Origin: Bog-105 sp965277855
Lineage (GTDB): Bacteria; Acidobacteriota; Terriglobia; Bryobacterales; Bryobacteraceae
DNA: 64,000 bases
Assembly: GCA_965277855.1 (NCBI GenBank)
Contig: OZ255847.1
Span: 5,022,001-5,086,000, forward strand
Reading direction: 5' to 3'
Shown: positions 34,726 to 43,403 of the stretch, piece by piece
How positions within the stretch are numbered: position 1 is the first letter of the stretch
How the letters are laid out: each line of letters starts with the position of its first letter
The notes under the pieces: generated by a model
Databases searched by the model: none
What the model was told of the DNA's origin: nothing
The model's input: the letters and a program-made list of their open reading frames with translations, nothing else
Position numbers and translations under genes: made by a program

Positions 34726-36048
34726 TTGCGATACTTACCAAAATCAGATTCAGAACGACGGGAAATGCTGTCTTCGATCGGACTGAAATCTGAAGAAGAG
34801 CTGGTTTCTTATCTGCCGGACAGTGTCCGTTTCGACGGGCGGCTGGCGATCGAGGATGGCAAGAGCGAATACGAGATCGTCGATTATTTCAAAGAGCAGG
34901 CTGCTCGAAATGCGAATGGGTATGCAAGCTTCTTAGGTGCAGGCGTGTATCACCATTACCGGCCGGTGCTGGTGGATGCGGTGGTGTCGCGCGGCGAGTT
35001 TCTGACGTCGTACACGCCGTATCAGGCCGAGATTTCGCAAGGCACGTTGACGAGCATTTTTGAATTTCAGACGATGGTGTGCCAGCTGACCGGAATGGAT
35101 GTGGCGAATGCGTCGATGTACGACGGTTCGTCGGCGGTGCCGGAAGCGGCTATGATGGCGGTGCGAGTGACGCGGCGGGACAAGGTATTGATCGCACGCA
35201 CCGTGCACCCGGAGTACCGCGAAGTGTTGCGGACAGCGACGCAGCACCAAGGCATTCCGGTGGAAGAATTGGGCTACGCCAAGAACGGACGCCTGGATCT
35301 CGATGATCTTAAGAAGAAACTGGATGACAAGACAGCGGCGGTGATTGTGCAGACTCCGAACTTCTTCGGACTGCTGGAACAGGTCGGCGAATTGTCTTCG
35401 ATCGTGTCGGCGAAAGGCGCGCTGCTGGTGGTGGTGTTTACCGAAGCAGTGGCGCTGGGGTTGATCGAGCCGCCGAAGGAAGCGGATATCGTGGTGGGCG
35501 AGTTGCAGAGTTTTGCCATCTCGCCGAGCTATGGTGGACCGTACGCCGGAATCATTGCGGCGCGCGAGCAGTATATCCGGCAGCTGCCGGGGCGGCTGGT
35601 GGGCGAGACAACGGACGCGGACGGGAAGCGGGCGTTCTGCCTGACGCTGGCGACGCGGGAACAGCATATCCGGCGGGAAAAGGCGACGTCGAATATTTGC
35701 ACGAACCAGGCGCTGCTGGCGTTGATGGCGACGGTGTTTATGTCGGTGTACGGGAAGCAGGGATTGCGCGAACTGGCGGAGCAGAATCTGGCCAAGGCGC
35801 ACTACCTGGCGGAGCAACTGGATCTGAAGTTTGAAGGGCCGTTCTTCAATGAGTTTGTAGCGCGCACGAATGGCAAAGGGCCGGGGGAGATCAACCGCGC
35901 ATTGCTCGAACAAAAAATCGTGGGTGGGCTGGAGCTGGGGCGTTTCTATCCTGAATTGAAAGACTGCATGCTGCTGTGCGCGACGGAAATGAACCGGCGT
36001 CCGCATATGGATACGGTGGCCCGGACTTTTGCAGGAGCAAAGAATTGA
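34726..36048 (+). CDS. gcvPA: Glycine dehydrogenase (decarboxylating) subunit 1
   Basis: A 440-residue N-terminal half of the two-subunit P protein. The start is TTG, with MRYLPKSDSERREMLSSIGL typical of the family. Later blocks are FLGAGVYHHYRPVLVDAVV, SYTPYQAEISQGTL and IREKATSNICTNQALLAL-like (RREKATSNICTNQAL). This half lacks the PLP lysine, which sits in gcvPB. Its stop overlaps the gcvPB start (TTGA). Confidence 0.95.
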   Translation: MRYLPKSDSERREMLSSIGLKSEEELVSYLPDSVRFDGRLAIEDGKSEYEIVDYFKEQAARNANGYASFLGAGVYHHYRPVLVDAVVSRGEFLTSYTPYQAEISQGTLTSIFEFQTMVCQLTGMDVANASMYDGSSAVPEAAMMAVRVTRRDKVLIARTVHPEYREVLRTATQHQGIPVEELGYAKNGRLDLDDLKKKLDDKTAAVIVQTPNFFGLLEQVGELSSIVSAKGALLVVVFTEAVALGLIEPPKEADIVVGELQSFAISPSYGGPYAGIIAAREQYIRQLPGRLVGETTDADGKRAFCLTLATREQHIRREKATSNICTNQALLALMATVFMSVYGKQGLRELAEQNLAKAHYLAEQLDLKFEGPFFNEFVARTNGKGPGEINRALLEQKIVGGLELGRFYPELKDCMLLCATEMNRRPHMDTVARTFAGAKN

Positions 36049-37547
36049 TTAAGAAAGTTTCGAAACACATTGTTCAAAATGAGCCGCTGCTGTTTGAGTT
36101 GAGTTCACCGGGAAAGATCGGATACCAGTTACCAGAACTCGATGTTCCGGCGGTGGATGCGGCGGCGGTGCTGGGCCGCAGGAACACGCGCGACGAGATT
36201 GAAGACTTTCCAGAAGTCAGCGAGTTTGAGGCGCTGCGGCATTTTACGCGGCTCTCCACCTGGAATTACGCGATTGATCTGGGGATGTATCCGCTGGGTT
36301 CGTGCACCATGAAATACAATCCCCGCGTGAACGAAGCAGTGGCGCGCACGGAGGGTCTGGCCTGGGCGCATCCTTACCAGCCGGAGTCGCTGGCGCAGGG
36401 CTGTATGGAAGTGATCGGTGTGCTCGAACGCGCACTGGCGGAGATTACCGGGATGGATGCGGTGACGCTGCAACCCGCAGCCGGCGCGCATGGGGAATTT
36501 ACGGGCATTCTGATGATCCGCGCGCTGCTCGAATCGCGCGGCAATCCGCGGAAGAAGATTCTCGTGCCGGATTCAGCGCATGGCACGAATCCCGCGACGG
36601 CGATGGCGGTCGGCTACAGCGTTGAGAACATCAAATCGAACGATCGAGGCGTGGTCGATTTGGCCGTACTGGAGCGTGCCGTAACCGAAGACGTAGCGGG
36701 GCTGATGATTACCAATCCGAACACGGTGGGTGTGTTCGAAGAGAACATTCAACAGATCTGCGACATTCTCCACGATCGGGGCGGGCTGGTTTACATGGAC
36801 GGTGCGAACATGAATGCGCTGGTCGGTGTGGCGCGGCCGGGTGACTTCGGTGTGGACGTGATGCACCTGAACCTGCACAAGACGTTTTCGACGCCGCACG
36901 GTGGCGGTGGTCCGGGAGCAGGCGCGGTGGCGGTCGCGAAGGTGCTGACGCCGTTCCTCCCCTCGCCGCGTTTGAAACGGGCGGATGGGCAGTGGACGTG
37001 GAATTACGATCTGCCGCAATCGATCGGGCGGGTGAAAGCATTCTACGGAAACTTCGGCGTGCTGGTGCGAGCGCTGGCGTATATCATGGCGCATGGCGGC
37101 AATGGATTGCGGCAGGCGACCCTCGACGCGCTGTTGAATTCGAATTACATTCGGACACTGCTCGAACCCTATTACGAGTTGGCTTACAAGGCGCGCAGCA
37201 TGCACGAGTGCGTGTTCAGCGACGACCGCCAATCAAAGAAGGGCGTGCGCACGGGCGATATTGCCAAGCGGCTGATCGATTATGGCTTTCATCCGTATAC
37301 GGTGAGTTTTCCACTGATTGTGCGCGGGGCCATGATGATCGAACCGACCGAAACGGAGAGCAAACGCGAGCTCGATTTGTTCGTGGATGCGATGATTTCG
37401 ATTGCCAAGGAAGTAGACGAAGATCCGGAGTTGGTGTTGAAAGCGCCGCATTCGACTCGCACGCCGCGGGTGGATGAAGTAACCGCGGCGCGCAAACCGA
37501 TTGTGCGGTGGAAGCCGCAAGCGACGGCTAGTTTGGCAGCCGATTAG
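36045..37547 (+). CDS. gcvPB: Glycine dehydrogenase (decarboxylating) subunit 2
   Basis: A 500-residue catalytic half of P protein; the PLP lysine is Lys279 in LNLHKTFSTPHGGGGPG. Other blocks are YPLGSCTMKYNPRVNE and LQPAAGAHGEFTGILM. The frame is open back to 35976, but translational coupling through the TTGA overlap with gcvPA, and the family start (LIKKVSKHIVQNEPLLFE), favour TTG at 36045. The lipoamide dehydrogenase gene is not in the window. Its 3' end overlaps the convergent DoxX gene by 20 bases. Confidence 0.95.
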   Translation: MIKKVSKHIVQNEPLLFELSSPGKIGYQLPELDVPAVDAAAVLGRRNTRDEIEDFPEVSEFEALRHFTRLSTWNYAIDLGMYPLGSCTMKYNPRVNEAVARTEGLAWAHPYQPESLAQGCMEVIGVLERALAEITGMDAVTLQPAAGAHGEFTGILMIRALLESRGNPRKKILVPDSAHGTNPATAMAVGYSVENIKSNDRGVVDLAVLERAVTEDVAGLMITNPNTVGVFEENIQQICDILHDRGGLVYMDGANMNALVGVARPGDFGVDVMHLNLHKTFSTPHGGGGPGAGAVAVAKVLTPFLPSPRLKRADGQWTWNYDLPQSIGRVKAFYGNFGVLVRALAYIMAHGGNGLRQATLDALLNSNYIRTLLEPYYELAYKARSMHECVFSDDRQSKKGVRTGDIAKRLIDYGFHPYTVSFPLIVRGAMMIEPTETESKRELDLFVDAMISIAKEVDEDPELVLKAPHSTRTPRVDEVTAARKPIVRWKPQATASLAAD

Positions 37548-38001
37548 CGGTTTCATCGCGTTGATTGCTGCGATGGTTTGAAATGGCAGCGAGCAAGTAG
37601 GAACTGGCCGCAAAGGTAAATACGGAGTAGTTCAGTGGTTCGTGCACTCCGAGCGTGAACGACATAGCGACCGCGAACAAGGCCGTGAGCGCAGCGGTAA
37701 GCAGCGCTATGAGCCGCAATCTGTACCCAATCGCCAGTCCGACCCCGAGAGCAAACTCGAGGGTCGTAGCACTCCAGCCAAGAACCGGGACCATGGACGT
37801 GGGACACCACGGATTCAGCTTTGCTGTGTAGATGAGGAAGTTGGAGAAATTCCCCCAAGCGACCATCGGAGCACCCGGCGGACCCCACAACCCAAACCTG
37901 TCGGCAACGGCCGACAGAAGCCCTGCGGCAAGAGTGAACCGAAGAACCACCGCTGCTATTCGAATTGGGCCTGGAAGCCTGTCGTGAGAAAGATCCCTCA
38001 C
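37528..38001 (-). CDS. DoxX-family membrane protein
   Basis: 157 residues with four membrane segments: IRIAAVVLRFTLAAGLLSAVADRF, TTLEFALGVGLAIGYRL, LIALLTAALTALFAVAMSFT and YSVFTFAASSYLLAAIS. The pattern and FSNFLIYTAKLNPWCP loop fit DoxX/SURF4-type proteins. GTG at 38001 overlaps the upstream stop (GTGA), so translation is coupled to the oxidoreductase. The longer open frame to 38184 is a shadow of that gene. Confidence 0.8.
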   Translation of the reverse strand: MRDLSHDRLPGPIRIAAVVLRFTLAAGLLSAVADRFGLWGPPGAPMVAWGNFSNFLIYTAKLNPWCPTSMVPVLGWSATTLEFALGVGLAIGYRLRLIALLTAALTALFAVAMSFTLGVHEPLNYSVFTFAASSYLLAAISNHRSNQRDETANRLPN

Positions 38002-38903
38002 GCGGAGAGCCACTCGAGATGACGGGGAGCAAACCCAAAGGTACGCTTTGCTTTTGCATTTGTCGCTCCAACGAGCCTGGTGGCGTAGAATACCGCATCT
38101 TCGCCGGCCGTCTCCCGTGCAGCCGCTTCGGTCATTTCCGGGGGCTCGGGAGCGCCGACCGATTCCGCGAAAGCCGGTAACCACACACGGACCGGCAGAG
38201 GATCATCGTCGACGATGTTGTACACGCCAGGAGGGATCGTCAGTGCAGCAACCGTGGCGTCCGCTGCATCATCAATGTGGATCCAGGACCAGACGGCGGC
38301 GCCACCGCCAATGATAGGCAGTTTCTGCTGCCGCGCCATATCGGCATAACCGCCCTTCGGTTCGTACCATGTTCCCGGACCATAGAAAAACCCATAACGC
38401 AACACCACCGGCTCAATAGCTGAGGAAAGCACTCGCTTTTCTAATTGGGCATAACTCTGGGCGCTGCTGGCCACGCTTGGGCTGGCATCTGTTGCGAGCG
38501 GGGCATTCTCATCCGCCAGACCACTACTTGCTTTCAGAAAGAAGCCACTTGCCTGCTGTATATAGCGGCGAACTCCACAAGCTTGGGCCGCCTGAAGCAG
38601 ATTGCCACCTCCCTCGATCCGGAGCTTGCGATCCTTCGCTTGAGCCGAAGCGAATTCGGCGGGATTTTTGGGAAGCGACGTCAGCTGATCGATCACCGTC
38701 TCTGATTCTGAAGAGCGGAGTGCCCCGCTCACCGCCGCAGCATCGAAGGCACTTGCAATGACTGCCTTAGCGCCTTGGCTGCGAATCCTTTTCGCTCCCT
38801 CATCGGATTGCGTCATGCCGGTCACCAAGTGCCCTTGCTGAATCAATTTGCCGATTAGAGGTTTACCAATGGCGCCACTTGCTCCCGCGACAAAGATCTT
38901 CAT
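37998..38903 (-). CDS. NAD(P)-dependent NmrA/extended-SDR oxidoreductase
   Basis: 301 residues. The dinucleotide-binding motif is IFVAGASGAIGKPLI (residues about 3-17). The extended-SDR features follow: an RRYIQQASGFF strand, SYAQLEKRVL where the Tyr-x-x-x-Lys appears as Tyr-x-x-x-Glu-Lys-like, then VLRYGFFYGPGTWY and the IHIDDAADATVAAL signature. The active-site lysine spacing is off, so an atypical or regulatory SDR is possible. It is the middle gene of a cupin-SDR-DoxX operon that looks like a small redox or quinone stress unit (inference). Confidence 0.8.
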   Translation of the reverse strand: MKIFVAGASGAIGKPLIGKLIQQGHLVTGMTQSDEGAKRIRSQGAKAVIASAFDAAAVSGALRSSESETVIDQLTSLPKNPAEFASAQAKDRKLRIEGGGNLLQAAQACGVRRYIQQASGFFLKASSGLADENAPLATDASPSVASSAQSYAQLEKRVLSSAIEPVVLRYGFFYGPGTWYEPKGGYADMARQQKLPIIGGGAAVWSWIHIDDAADATVAALTIPPGVYNIVDDDPLPVRVWLPAFAESVGAPEPPEMTEAAARETAGEDAVFYATRLVGATNAKAKRTFGFAPRHLEWLSA

Positions 38904-38942
38904 GGTCTAACTCCTTGTTAAAGCCGCATCGGGCAGAAAGGC

Positions 38943-39329
38943 CTACTTTACAGGAAGGACCAGTGGCTCACCTTTATTCTCCACGAAGAACGCGAGAAAC
39001 CTGGCTGGCTGCGTTGCGCTCGCGTTGCGGCCCACCGTGTGAATGTCGTGCGGATCCTCATAGAAGGTCTGACCAGGACCGAGCGTCACCGGCGGACCGC
39101 CCTTCACCCGCATCATAATCGAACCCTGGAGCACATATACGAACACGTACGCGTCATGACGATGAATCGCGCCTACCTCGCCCGGCGGTAGGTCTACCGT
39201 CACCATCTGAGCTTCCTTACCCGGCATTTCGGGCAGGTCTTTCGAGAGCAGGCTTGTGACAGAGGCGTTCTGAGCGGACGCAATACAGGTTGACAGGAAA
39301 AGCAACGCGGCGACAAAACTCTTCATCAT
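38943..39329 (-). CDS. Exported single-domain cupin
   Basis: About 128 residues from ATG 39329, which starts a signal peptide (MMKSFVAALLFLSTCIASA). The cupin core is PGEVGAIHRHDAYVFVYVLQG, with HxH and a later acidic residue, then PGQTFYEDPHDIHTVGRN. The frame is open to 39386, but those residues precede the signal. It begins the operon with the SDR (39 bases downstream) and DoxX genes. Confidence 0.8.
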   Translation of the reverse strand: MMKSFVAALLFLSTCIASAQNASVTSLLSKDLPEMPGKEAQMVTVDLPPGEVGAIHRHDAYVFVYVLQGSIMMRVKGGPPVTLGPGQTFYEDPHDIHTVGRNASATQPARFLAFFVENKGEPLVLPVK

Positions 39330-39414
39330 TAGTTCCAGCATAGTTCGTGGTGGACTGCCTGAACGGGACAAAATAGAGATCTGCACTTGGCGTATGACTT
39401 TTGAAAACCCGAGA

Positions 39415-40224
39415 CTAAGGGTGAGGCTGGTTTAACAAGTGGTTCGCAGTTTCCAGGACTTCGTCGACCGTTAGATTTTTTAACGGATCGGAATGAAGGA
39501 CCGTTACGTTCGGGCCGCGAGGCGCCCATTTCGCGGGATCGGTGGGGCCGAAGAGCGCGAGAGTGGGGATAGCGATGGCCGCAGCCAGGTGCGTGATGCC
39601 GGAATCGTTGCCGACGAAGAGGCGTGCGCCATTGAGATGGCTGGCGAGAGAGCCGAGATTTTCCAAGAGATAGACGCCGCTGACAGCGGCTGCCCATTCG
39701 ACAGGTTCGGGGAGCCGGGTCGCGAGTTCCTGGTACCTCTCGAGTGGCCAGTTCTTGCGTTTGCTGCCGGAAAAGGGGTGGAGGAAGATCGATGGTTTTG
39801 GCTCGGTGGCGGACAGCTCAATACGTGGAATTAAACCTCTACTTGCCCCGACTTGTCCGGCAAAGAAGTCAGTGGCGTGACCAGGATAATCATTTGGCGG
39901 CAAGGCGGCGAGGAATTCGCAGTCGACACCCAGACGGCTGATCGCCTCCCGGAACTCTGGGCGGTTTGCGCCATACCAGCTGATAATGGAGTCGAAGCTC
40001 GCGACCTTTTTCTGAAGTTCTGGTGGGATCGGAAGATCGCCGACACCGACAAGGTCAATGCCAGTAGATGAAAGCGACTGGACGCGGTCCGCAAAGTGGA
40101 TCAGCGGAACAATGGCCGAGGAAATCCAGAGTTCGGTGTAGTTTCCGCCGGCGAGGTGTTCAAGAGCGGGCAGAGCGAGCAGGCAATCGCCGATCGCTCC
40201 GGGGCGCAGGATGAGGCGTCGCAA
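39415..40224 (-). CDS. Glycosyltransferase family 9 (heptosyltransferase-like)
   Basis: 269 residues starting with TTG immediately after the stop of the DsbD-alpha-like gene. Family features are the opening LILRPGAIGDCLLALPAL and the nucleotide-sugar site LFVGNDSGITHLAAAIAIPT, then LFGPTDPAKWAP. GT9 enzymes move ADP-heptose onto lipopolysaccharide core. It is shorter than the usual 320-350 residues, losing part of the N-terminal Rossmann half. The envelope setting fits with the neighbouring folding genes. Confidence 0.85.
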   Translation of the reverse strand: MRRLILRPGAIGDCLLALPALEHLAGGNYTELWISSAIVPLIHFADRVQSLSSTGIDLVGVGDLPIPPELQKKVASFDSIISWYGANRPEFREAISRLGVDCEFLAALPPNDYPGHATDFFAGQVGASRGLIPRIELSATEPKPSIFLHPFSGSKRKNWPLERYQELATRLPEPVEWAAAVSGVYLLENLGSLASHLNGARLFVGNDSGITHLAAAIAIPTLALFGPTDPAKWAPRGPNVTVLHSDPLKNLTVDEVLETANHLLNQPHP

Positions 40225-40719
40225 TTACTGAACGGAAACGGGTACGTGGATATCGACGGTGGTGGGACGGAAACACATCTGGTTGTTGCAGGCCTGGTAG
40301 CGGAGTTTGCCGACCATGGCGGCGGAACCTTTAGGAGCGTTGCCGGGAGCCTGGAATTTCGTCGAGATGTGAAAATTTCCGGTAAACACGAGAACGGATT
40401 GGCCGCCCACCTTGGTTTCTTCGGGTTTGGGGTACGTAATGTCCTGTGCCTGGAGCGGACCGCTCGTCCAGTTGAGTTTCAAAGGAATAAGATATTCGTC
40501 CTTTGGCTTGTCGCTATTGACGTGAAAGCCGGGAAGAACGGCCAGATCGAGAACTTGGGACACAGACGCACCGCGCTTCACCGAGAGGGGGTCGGCGGGA
40601 TGGACGATCAGCTTACTTTGCTGCGCCGAGCAGCAGAGCGACAGGAAGAGCAGGAGTGCGCCGGGAAGCGTTGAGCGGCTTCTCCTCAAGGAGGCTTTCA
40701 ATTTCATTGACGTATTCAT
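40225..40719 (-). CDS. DsbD alpha-domain-like periplasmic protein
   Basis: About 164 residues from ATG 40719 (ATG 40707 is an alternative). A signal peptide (LPGALLLFLSLCCSA) leads an immunoglobulin-like DsbD_N fold: GFHVNSDKPKDEYLIPLKL, VLVFTGNFHISTKF and the redox pair in LRYQACNNQMCFRPT. DsbD alpha passes electrons to periplasmic thioredoxin-fold proteins. The membrane and gamma domains of DsbD are absent, so it needs a partner in trans. The start lies 107 bases inside the TlpA-like gene in another frame. GT9 follows directly. Confidence 0.8.
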   Translation of the reverse strand: MNTSMKLKASLRRSRSTLPGALLLFLSLCCSAQQSKLIVHPADPLSVKRGASVSQVLDLAVLPGFHVNSDKPKDEYLIPLKLNWTSGPLQAQDITYPKPEETKVGGQSVLVFTGNFHISTKFQAPGNAPKGSAAMVGKLRYQACNNQMCFRPTTVDIHVPVSVQ

Positions 40720-41236
40720 TCTTGGAGATGAGGCCGATGTGCGGGGGGAAAGCAAACCTGCCTTCACGATCAATGATAAACGTTGTAGGGAGCGAGTCGA
40801 GTCCGCCATAGAGTTGGCTGACGGAGTCGTTGCCGAGAAGAATTCGGTAATTTACCTTGTGCTCGGCGATAAAGGGCTTGATGGCAGACCAGCCATCTTC
40901 GTCCATGGAAACGCCTACGACTTCGAAGCCTTTGGACTTATACTGCTGCTCGAACTCCTGGAACCAGGGGATTTCGATAACGCAGGGACCGCACCAGGTG
41001 GCCCAGTAATTGAGGAGAACTACTTTGCCACGCAGGTCTGATAGTGCCACTTTGCTGCCGGCAGCATCGGTCAAGGTGAAATCGGGGGCGGGCTTCCGGT
41101 TTTGAGCCGCTTTGGTTTTGGCAACGCTCCTTTGGGTGGACGCGGAGGTCGATTTAGACACCGAAAAGGCGGCGATTCCGGCCAGCAGTATCAGCAAGAT
41201 GAAAAATTTGGGATTGCGGAGATAGGGCGGAAGCAT
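40613..41236 (-). CDS. TlpA/ResA-like thioredoxin-fold protein, membrane-anchored
   Basis: 207 residues. An N-terminal anchor (FFILLILLAGIAAFSV) is followed by the AhpC/TSA-redoxin fold with PDFTLTDAAGSKVALSDLRG, catalytic WCGPC (Cys82 and Cys85), the cis-Pro LDSLPTTFIID and a helix ending KNEYVNEIESLLEE. It likely reduces periplasmic cysteines or cytochrome c apo-proteins. The C-terminal 20 or so residues (PLNASRRTPALPVALL) are translated from DNA that also encodes the DsbD-like signal peptide. Confidence 0.9.
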   Translation of the reverse strand: MLPPYLRNPKFFILLILLAGIAAFSVSKSTSASTQRSVAKTKAAQNRKPAPDFTLTDAAGSKVALSDLRGKVVLLNYWATWCGPCVIEIPWFQEFEQQYKSKGFEVVGVSMDEDGWSAIKPFIAEHKVNYRILLGNDSVSQLYGGLDSLPTTFIIDREGRFAFPPHIGLISKNEYVNEIESLLEEKPLNASRRTPALPVALLLGAAK

Positions 41237-41278
41237 CCTGGTTCCAGTTTAGCGCTGAAATAGAGCTTCCTTAACGAA

Positions 41279-41896
41279 TTAGCAGCGGCGCGGCTGGGAG
41301 AAGAGCGATTCGATCCAGTTGTGACGCTTTTTGCGCCAGCGGTGGGCGAGCCGGTACTCGAGGTTCGGCGGAGCTCCGGCGTAAAGGCAGGCGGCGGTGT
41401 CGCAGAAGCTTTCGCAGACGTAATTGCGCCATAGGGTCTCGGTGGGGCCGCATTTGTGGACGGCGGCAGATTCTCCGAGCTCGCCGCGTGCGTGGGACTG
41501 GCATTCAGTTTCGAGGAGAGCAGCAAATTCGCTCCGCAAAGTTTTATTCAGGCGGACCCAGACGAAGTGAAATACTTCATGTTGCAAAATCAGTCGCAAG
41601 AGGAGAGGCTTGCGGAGGAGGGCGGTTTCCAGAACAATCCGGCGCTGGCGGATGAAAGTGGCGGCATGGACGGCGATCCCGCAGGTTTGCCCTGACAGAA
41701 GTTGGCCACGGTGCGCGGTTAGATCTGGCTGGAGGGTGACTGAAATGAAAGCGCCTTCCAGGAAAGGAAGGCGCGCTGCGACTGAGGAGATTAGACGTTG
41801 CGTCCGGGGAGCTACGTCAGGGTTTGGCCGGAGAACCAGCCGGGGAACCGGGCCGGGCCAGTGAGGGGACGCGGGCACCCGTGGTTCCTGTTCCAT
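41279..41896 (-). CDS. Putative zinc-metallopeptidase-like protein with HExxH
   Basis: 205 residues from ATG 41896, or 199 from GTG 41878. The motif HEVFH lies at residues 106-110 in LRLILQHEVFHFVWVRLNK, preceded by strand RRIVLETALLRKP as in zincins. A later acidic stretch, FAALLETECQSHARGE, could give the third ligand, and several Cys (QTCGIAV, NYVCESFCDTAACLY) follow. There is no signal peptide. The start overlaps the parvulin gene by 80 bases. The family is not recognised; a peptidase role is inferred from the motif only. Confidence 0.65.
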   Translation of the reverse strand: MEQEPRVPASPHWPGPVPRLVLRPNPDVAPRTQRLISSVAARLPFLEGAFISVTLQPDLTAHRGQLLSGQTCGIAVHAATFIRQRRIVLETALLRKPLLLRLILQHEVFHFVWVRLNKTLRSEFAALLETECQSHARGELGESAAVHKCGPTETLWRNYVCESFCDTAACLYAGAPPNLEYRLAHRWRKKRHNWIESLFSQPRRC

Positions 41897-42842
41897 TGAA
41901 AAAGGCAGGGTCTTGCACCTGGATCTTGTATTTGTCTGTTTCCTGCTTAACAGCAGCCTGATTCTGCTCCTGTTGCAGTTTCTGAGTAATTTCAGGCTTG
42001 GCCTGGTCGAAGGTCAATTTGTTGCGACTGTCGAGCTTTACGATAAGCAAGGCGTTCGGGATGCGGATAGGATCGGTAGATTGCCCGGTCTGCAGCTTTT
42101 CAACCGCAGTCTTAATGGGGGCCGGCAGCTGCGGATCGCCCACGCTATAGGTGCCAAGATCGCCGCCCTTGGCCGCGGCCTGCTGGTTATCGGAATCGGT
42201 ACGGGCGAGAGTAGAAAAATCGCCGCCGGCTTTCAGCTTCTTCTCGAGATCATCAGCTTTAGCGCGGGCCTGTTCCTCAGTACGTCCGCTGGCGGCTCCA
42301 CTTGCCGGCGTACCAGGAGGATTGAAGGCAACGAAAATGCCGCTTAGTTTGACCTTGTCAAATTCGGATAAGTGGCTATTGTAATAAGCCTGGGCATCCG
42401 GCGCAGCGCCAGACGAGGTAGATGCCTTTTTGTTCAGGTAGGCCTGAGCCAGAATCTGATCGTGGGTGAGCTGGAGCTGTTCCTTCCAGGGCGACTGCTG
42501 ATCGAGGTTCATCTTGGCAGCCTCCTGAGCAAGTTCTTTGCTCATATAAATCTGCTGAACGACGGTCGGCAGATTCGCCTCGTAGCGCTTGAGTTGCTCG
42601 GGCGGGATGGCCTTGAGGAAGCCGTCTGCTTCTTTGGCAGTAATTTGTTTCCCGTTGATGGTAGCTACGATCCGGTTCGGGTCCTTTTGGGCAACAGCAT
42701 CGGGTCCGCGGACCTGGAGTTGGCTGCTGGCCGAAGGGGACGTAGAGGGGGGCGTCTTGGAAGAACTGCCGGAGGTTTGCGCCTGTCCCACGGTCACGGC
42801 CGCGCAGAGTGAGGCTGATAGTAAGAGACTGCTTTTCATCAA
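41817..42842 (-). CDS. Parvulin-type peptidyl-prolyl isomerase (SurA/PrsA-like), exported
   Basis: 341 residues with a signal peptide (LLLSASLCAAVTVGQA), a Ser/Pro-rich linker, then the SurA_N-like helical part (RIVATINGKQITAKEADGFL). The rotamase domain is around residues 150-260: KVKLSGIFVAFNP, GGDFSTLARTDSDNQQAAAKG, GDLGTYSVGD. The C-terminal tail is Pro/Gly-rich and low-complexity. It probably helps outer-membrane or periplasmic proteins fold. It is the first gene of the minus-strand cluster ending with GT9. Confidence 0.9.
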   Translation of the reverse strand: MMKSSLLLSASLCAAVTVGQAQTSGSSSKTPPSTSPSASSQLQVRGPDAVAQKDPNRIVATINGKQITAKEADGFLKAIPPEQLKRYEANLPTVVQQIYMSKELAQEAAKMNLDQQSPWKEQLQLTHDQILAQAYLNKKASTSSGAAPDAQAYYNSHLSEFDKVKLSGIFVAFNPPGTPASGAASGRTEEQARAKADDLEKKLKAGGDFSTLARTDSDNQQAAAKGGDLGTYSVGDPQLPAPIKTAVEKLQTGQSTDPIRIPNALLIVKLDSRNKLTFDQAKPEITQKLQQEQNQAAVKQETDKYKIQVQDPAFFNGTGTTGARVPSLARPGSPAGSPAKP

Positions 42843-42897
42843 GAAAATGGGCTTAGGTCTTACTTTAGCATGTGGCGGGCGGCCGAAAAACGGCAGG

Positions 42898-42926
42898 AAG
42901 GCAGGCTGAAGCCTACCCTACGAGAC
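42898..42926 (+). repeat. REP-like motif, copy 3
   Basis: GCAGGCTGAAGCCTACCCTA followed by CGAG, with a small palindromic core AGGCT-GA-AGCCT. It lies between the parvulin and BON genes. Related copies are at 11346-11368 (plus) and 28381-28412 (minus). Confidence 0.5.
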
Positions 42927-42943
42927 ACAAAGATTCCTGGTGG

Positions 42944-43315
42944 TTACTGTACGACGCTGGCTTTTTTGAGATTGGCGGCGGCTTTGGCTTTTGCGCTGGC
43001 GCTGATCTGGATGTTGTTGACGACCTGGGTTGCGCCCGAGGTGCGGGCCATACGGGTGGCGGAGCCTTTGTGCTGGATGACGTTGGTACTGCCTTCCCAG
43101 GTGACGACGCCGTGCTGGACGCGAAATTTGAAGCCATCTTTACCGATCTTGGACTTGGCCAATTTCGCGCGAATGGTCGCGTCAATCTGAGCATCCGTTA
43201 GATGGGCAGCAGCTACCGAGGGAGTAATGGTGCGGGTACTCGCAGCGGCACTGGTGGGAAGCGAAAGCAACAGGCCGAACAGGGGCAAAAGGAGAAGAGC
43301 AGTTAAACGTTGCAT
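42944..43315 (-). CDS. BON-domain protein, exported
   Basis: 123 residues. A signal peptide (LTALLLLPLFGLLLSLPTSAAA) is followed by one BON domain: LTDAQIDATIRAKLAKSKIG, FRVQHGVVTWEGSTNVIQH, and ATRMARTSGATQVVNNIQI. BON domains bind phospholipid or help maintain the envelope. It is divergent from the membrane glycosyltransferase-like gene, and their open frames overlap, which is why the latter's start is set at 43404. Confidence 0.88.
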   Translation of the reverse strand: MQRLTALLLLPLFGLLLSLPTSAAASTRTITPSVAAAHLTDAQIDATIRAKLAKSKIGKDGFKFRVQHGVVTWEGSTNVIQHKGSATRMARTSGATQVVNNIQISASAKAKAAANLKKASVVQ

Positions 43316-43403
43316 GATTATTCCGGATATCCGAAGAAGTAGTGGCCGGGAGCGGCATTTTTCGCAGATTGTTCCTGCGATACAGGGCGAAGTACCATGT
43401 GGC

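Noticed and set aside
34933..36006. 357-codon minus-strand frame opposite gcvPA
   Set aside because: His/Arg/Gln-rich translation typical of the antisense of a GC-rich gene; gcvPA is certain on the other strand.
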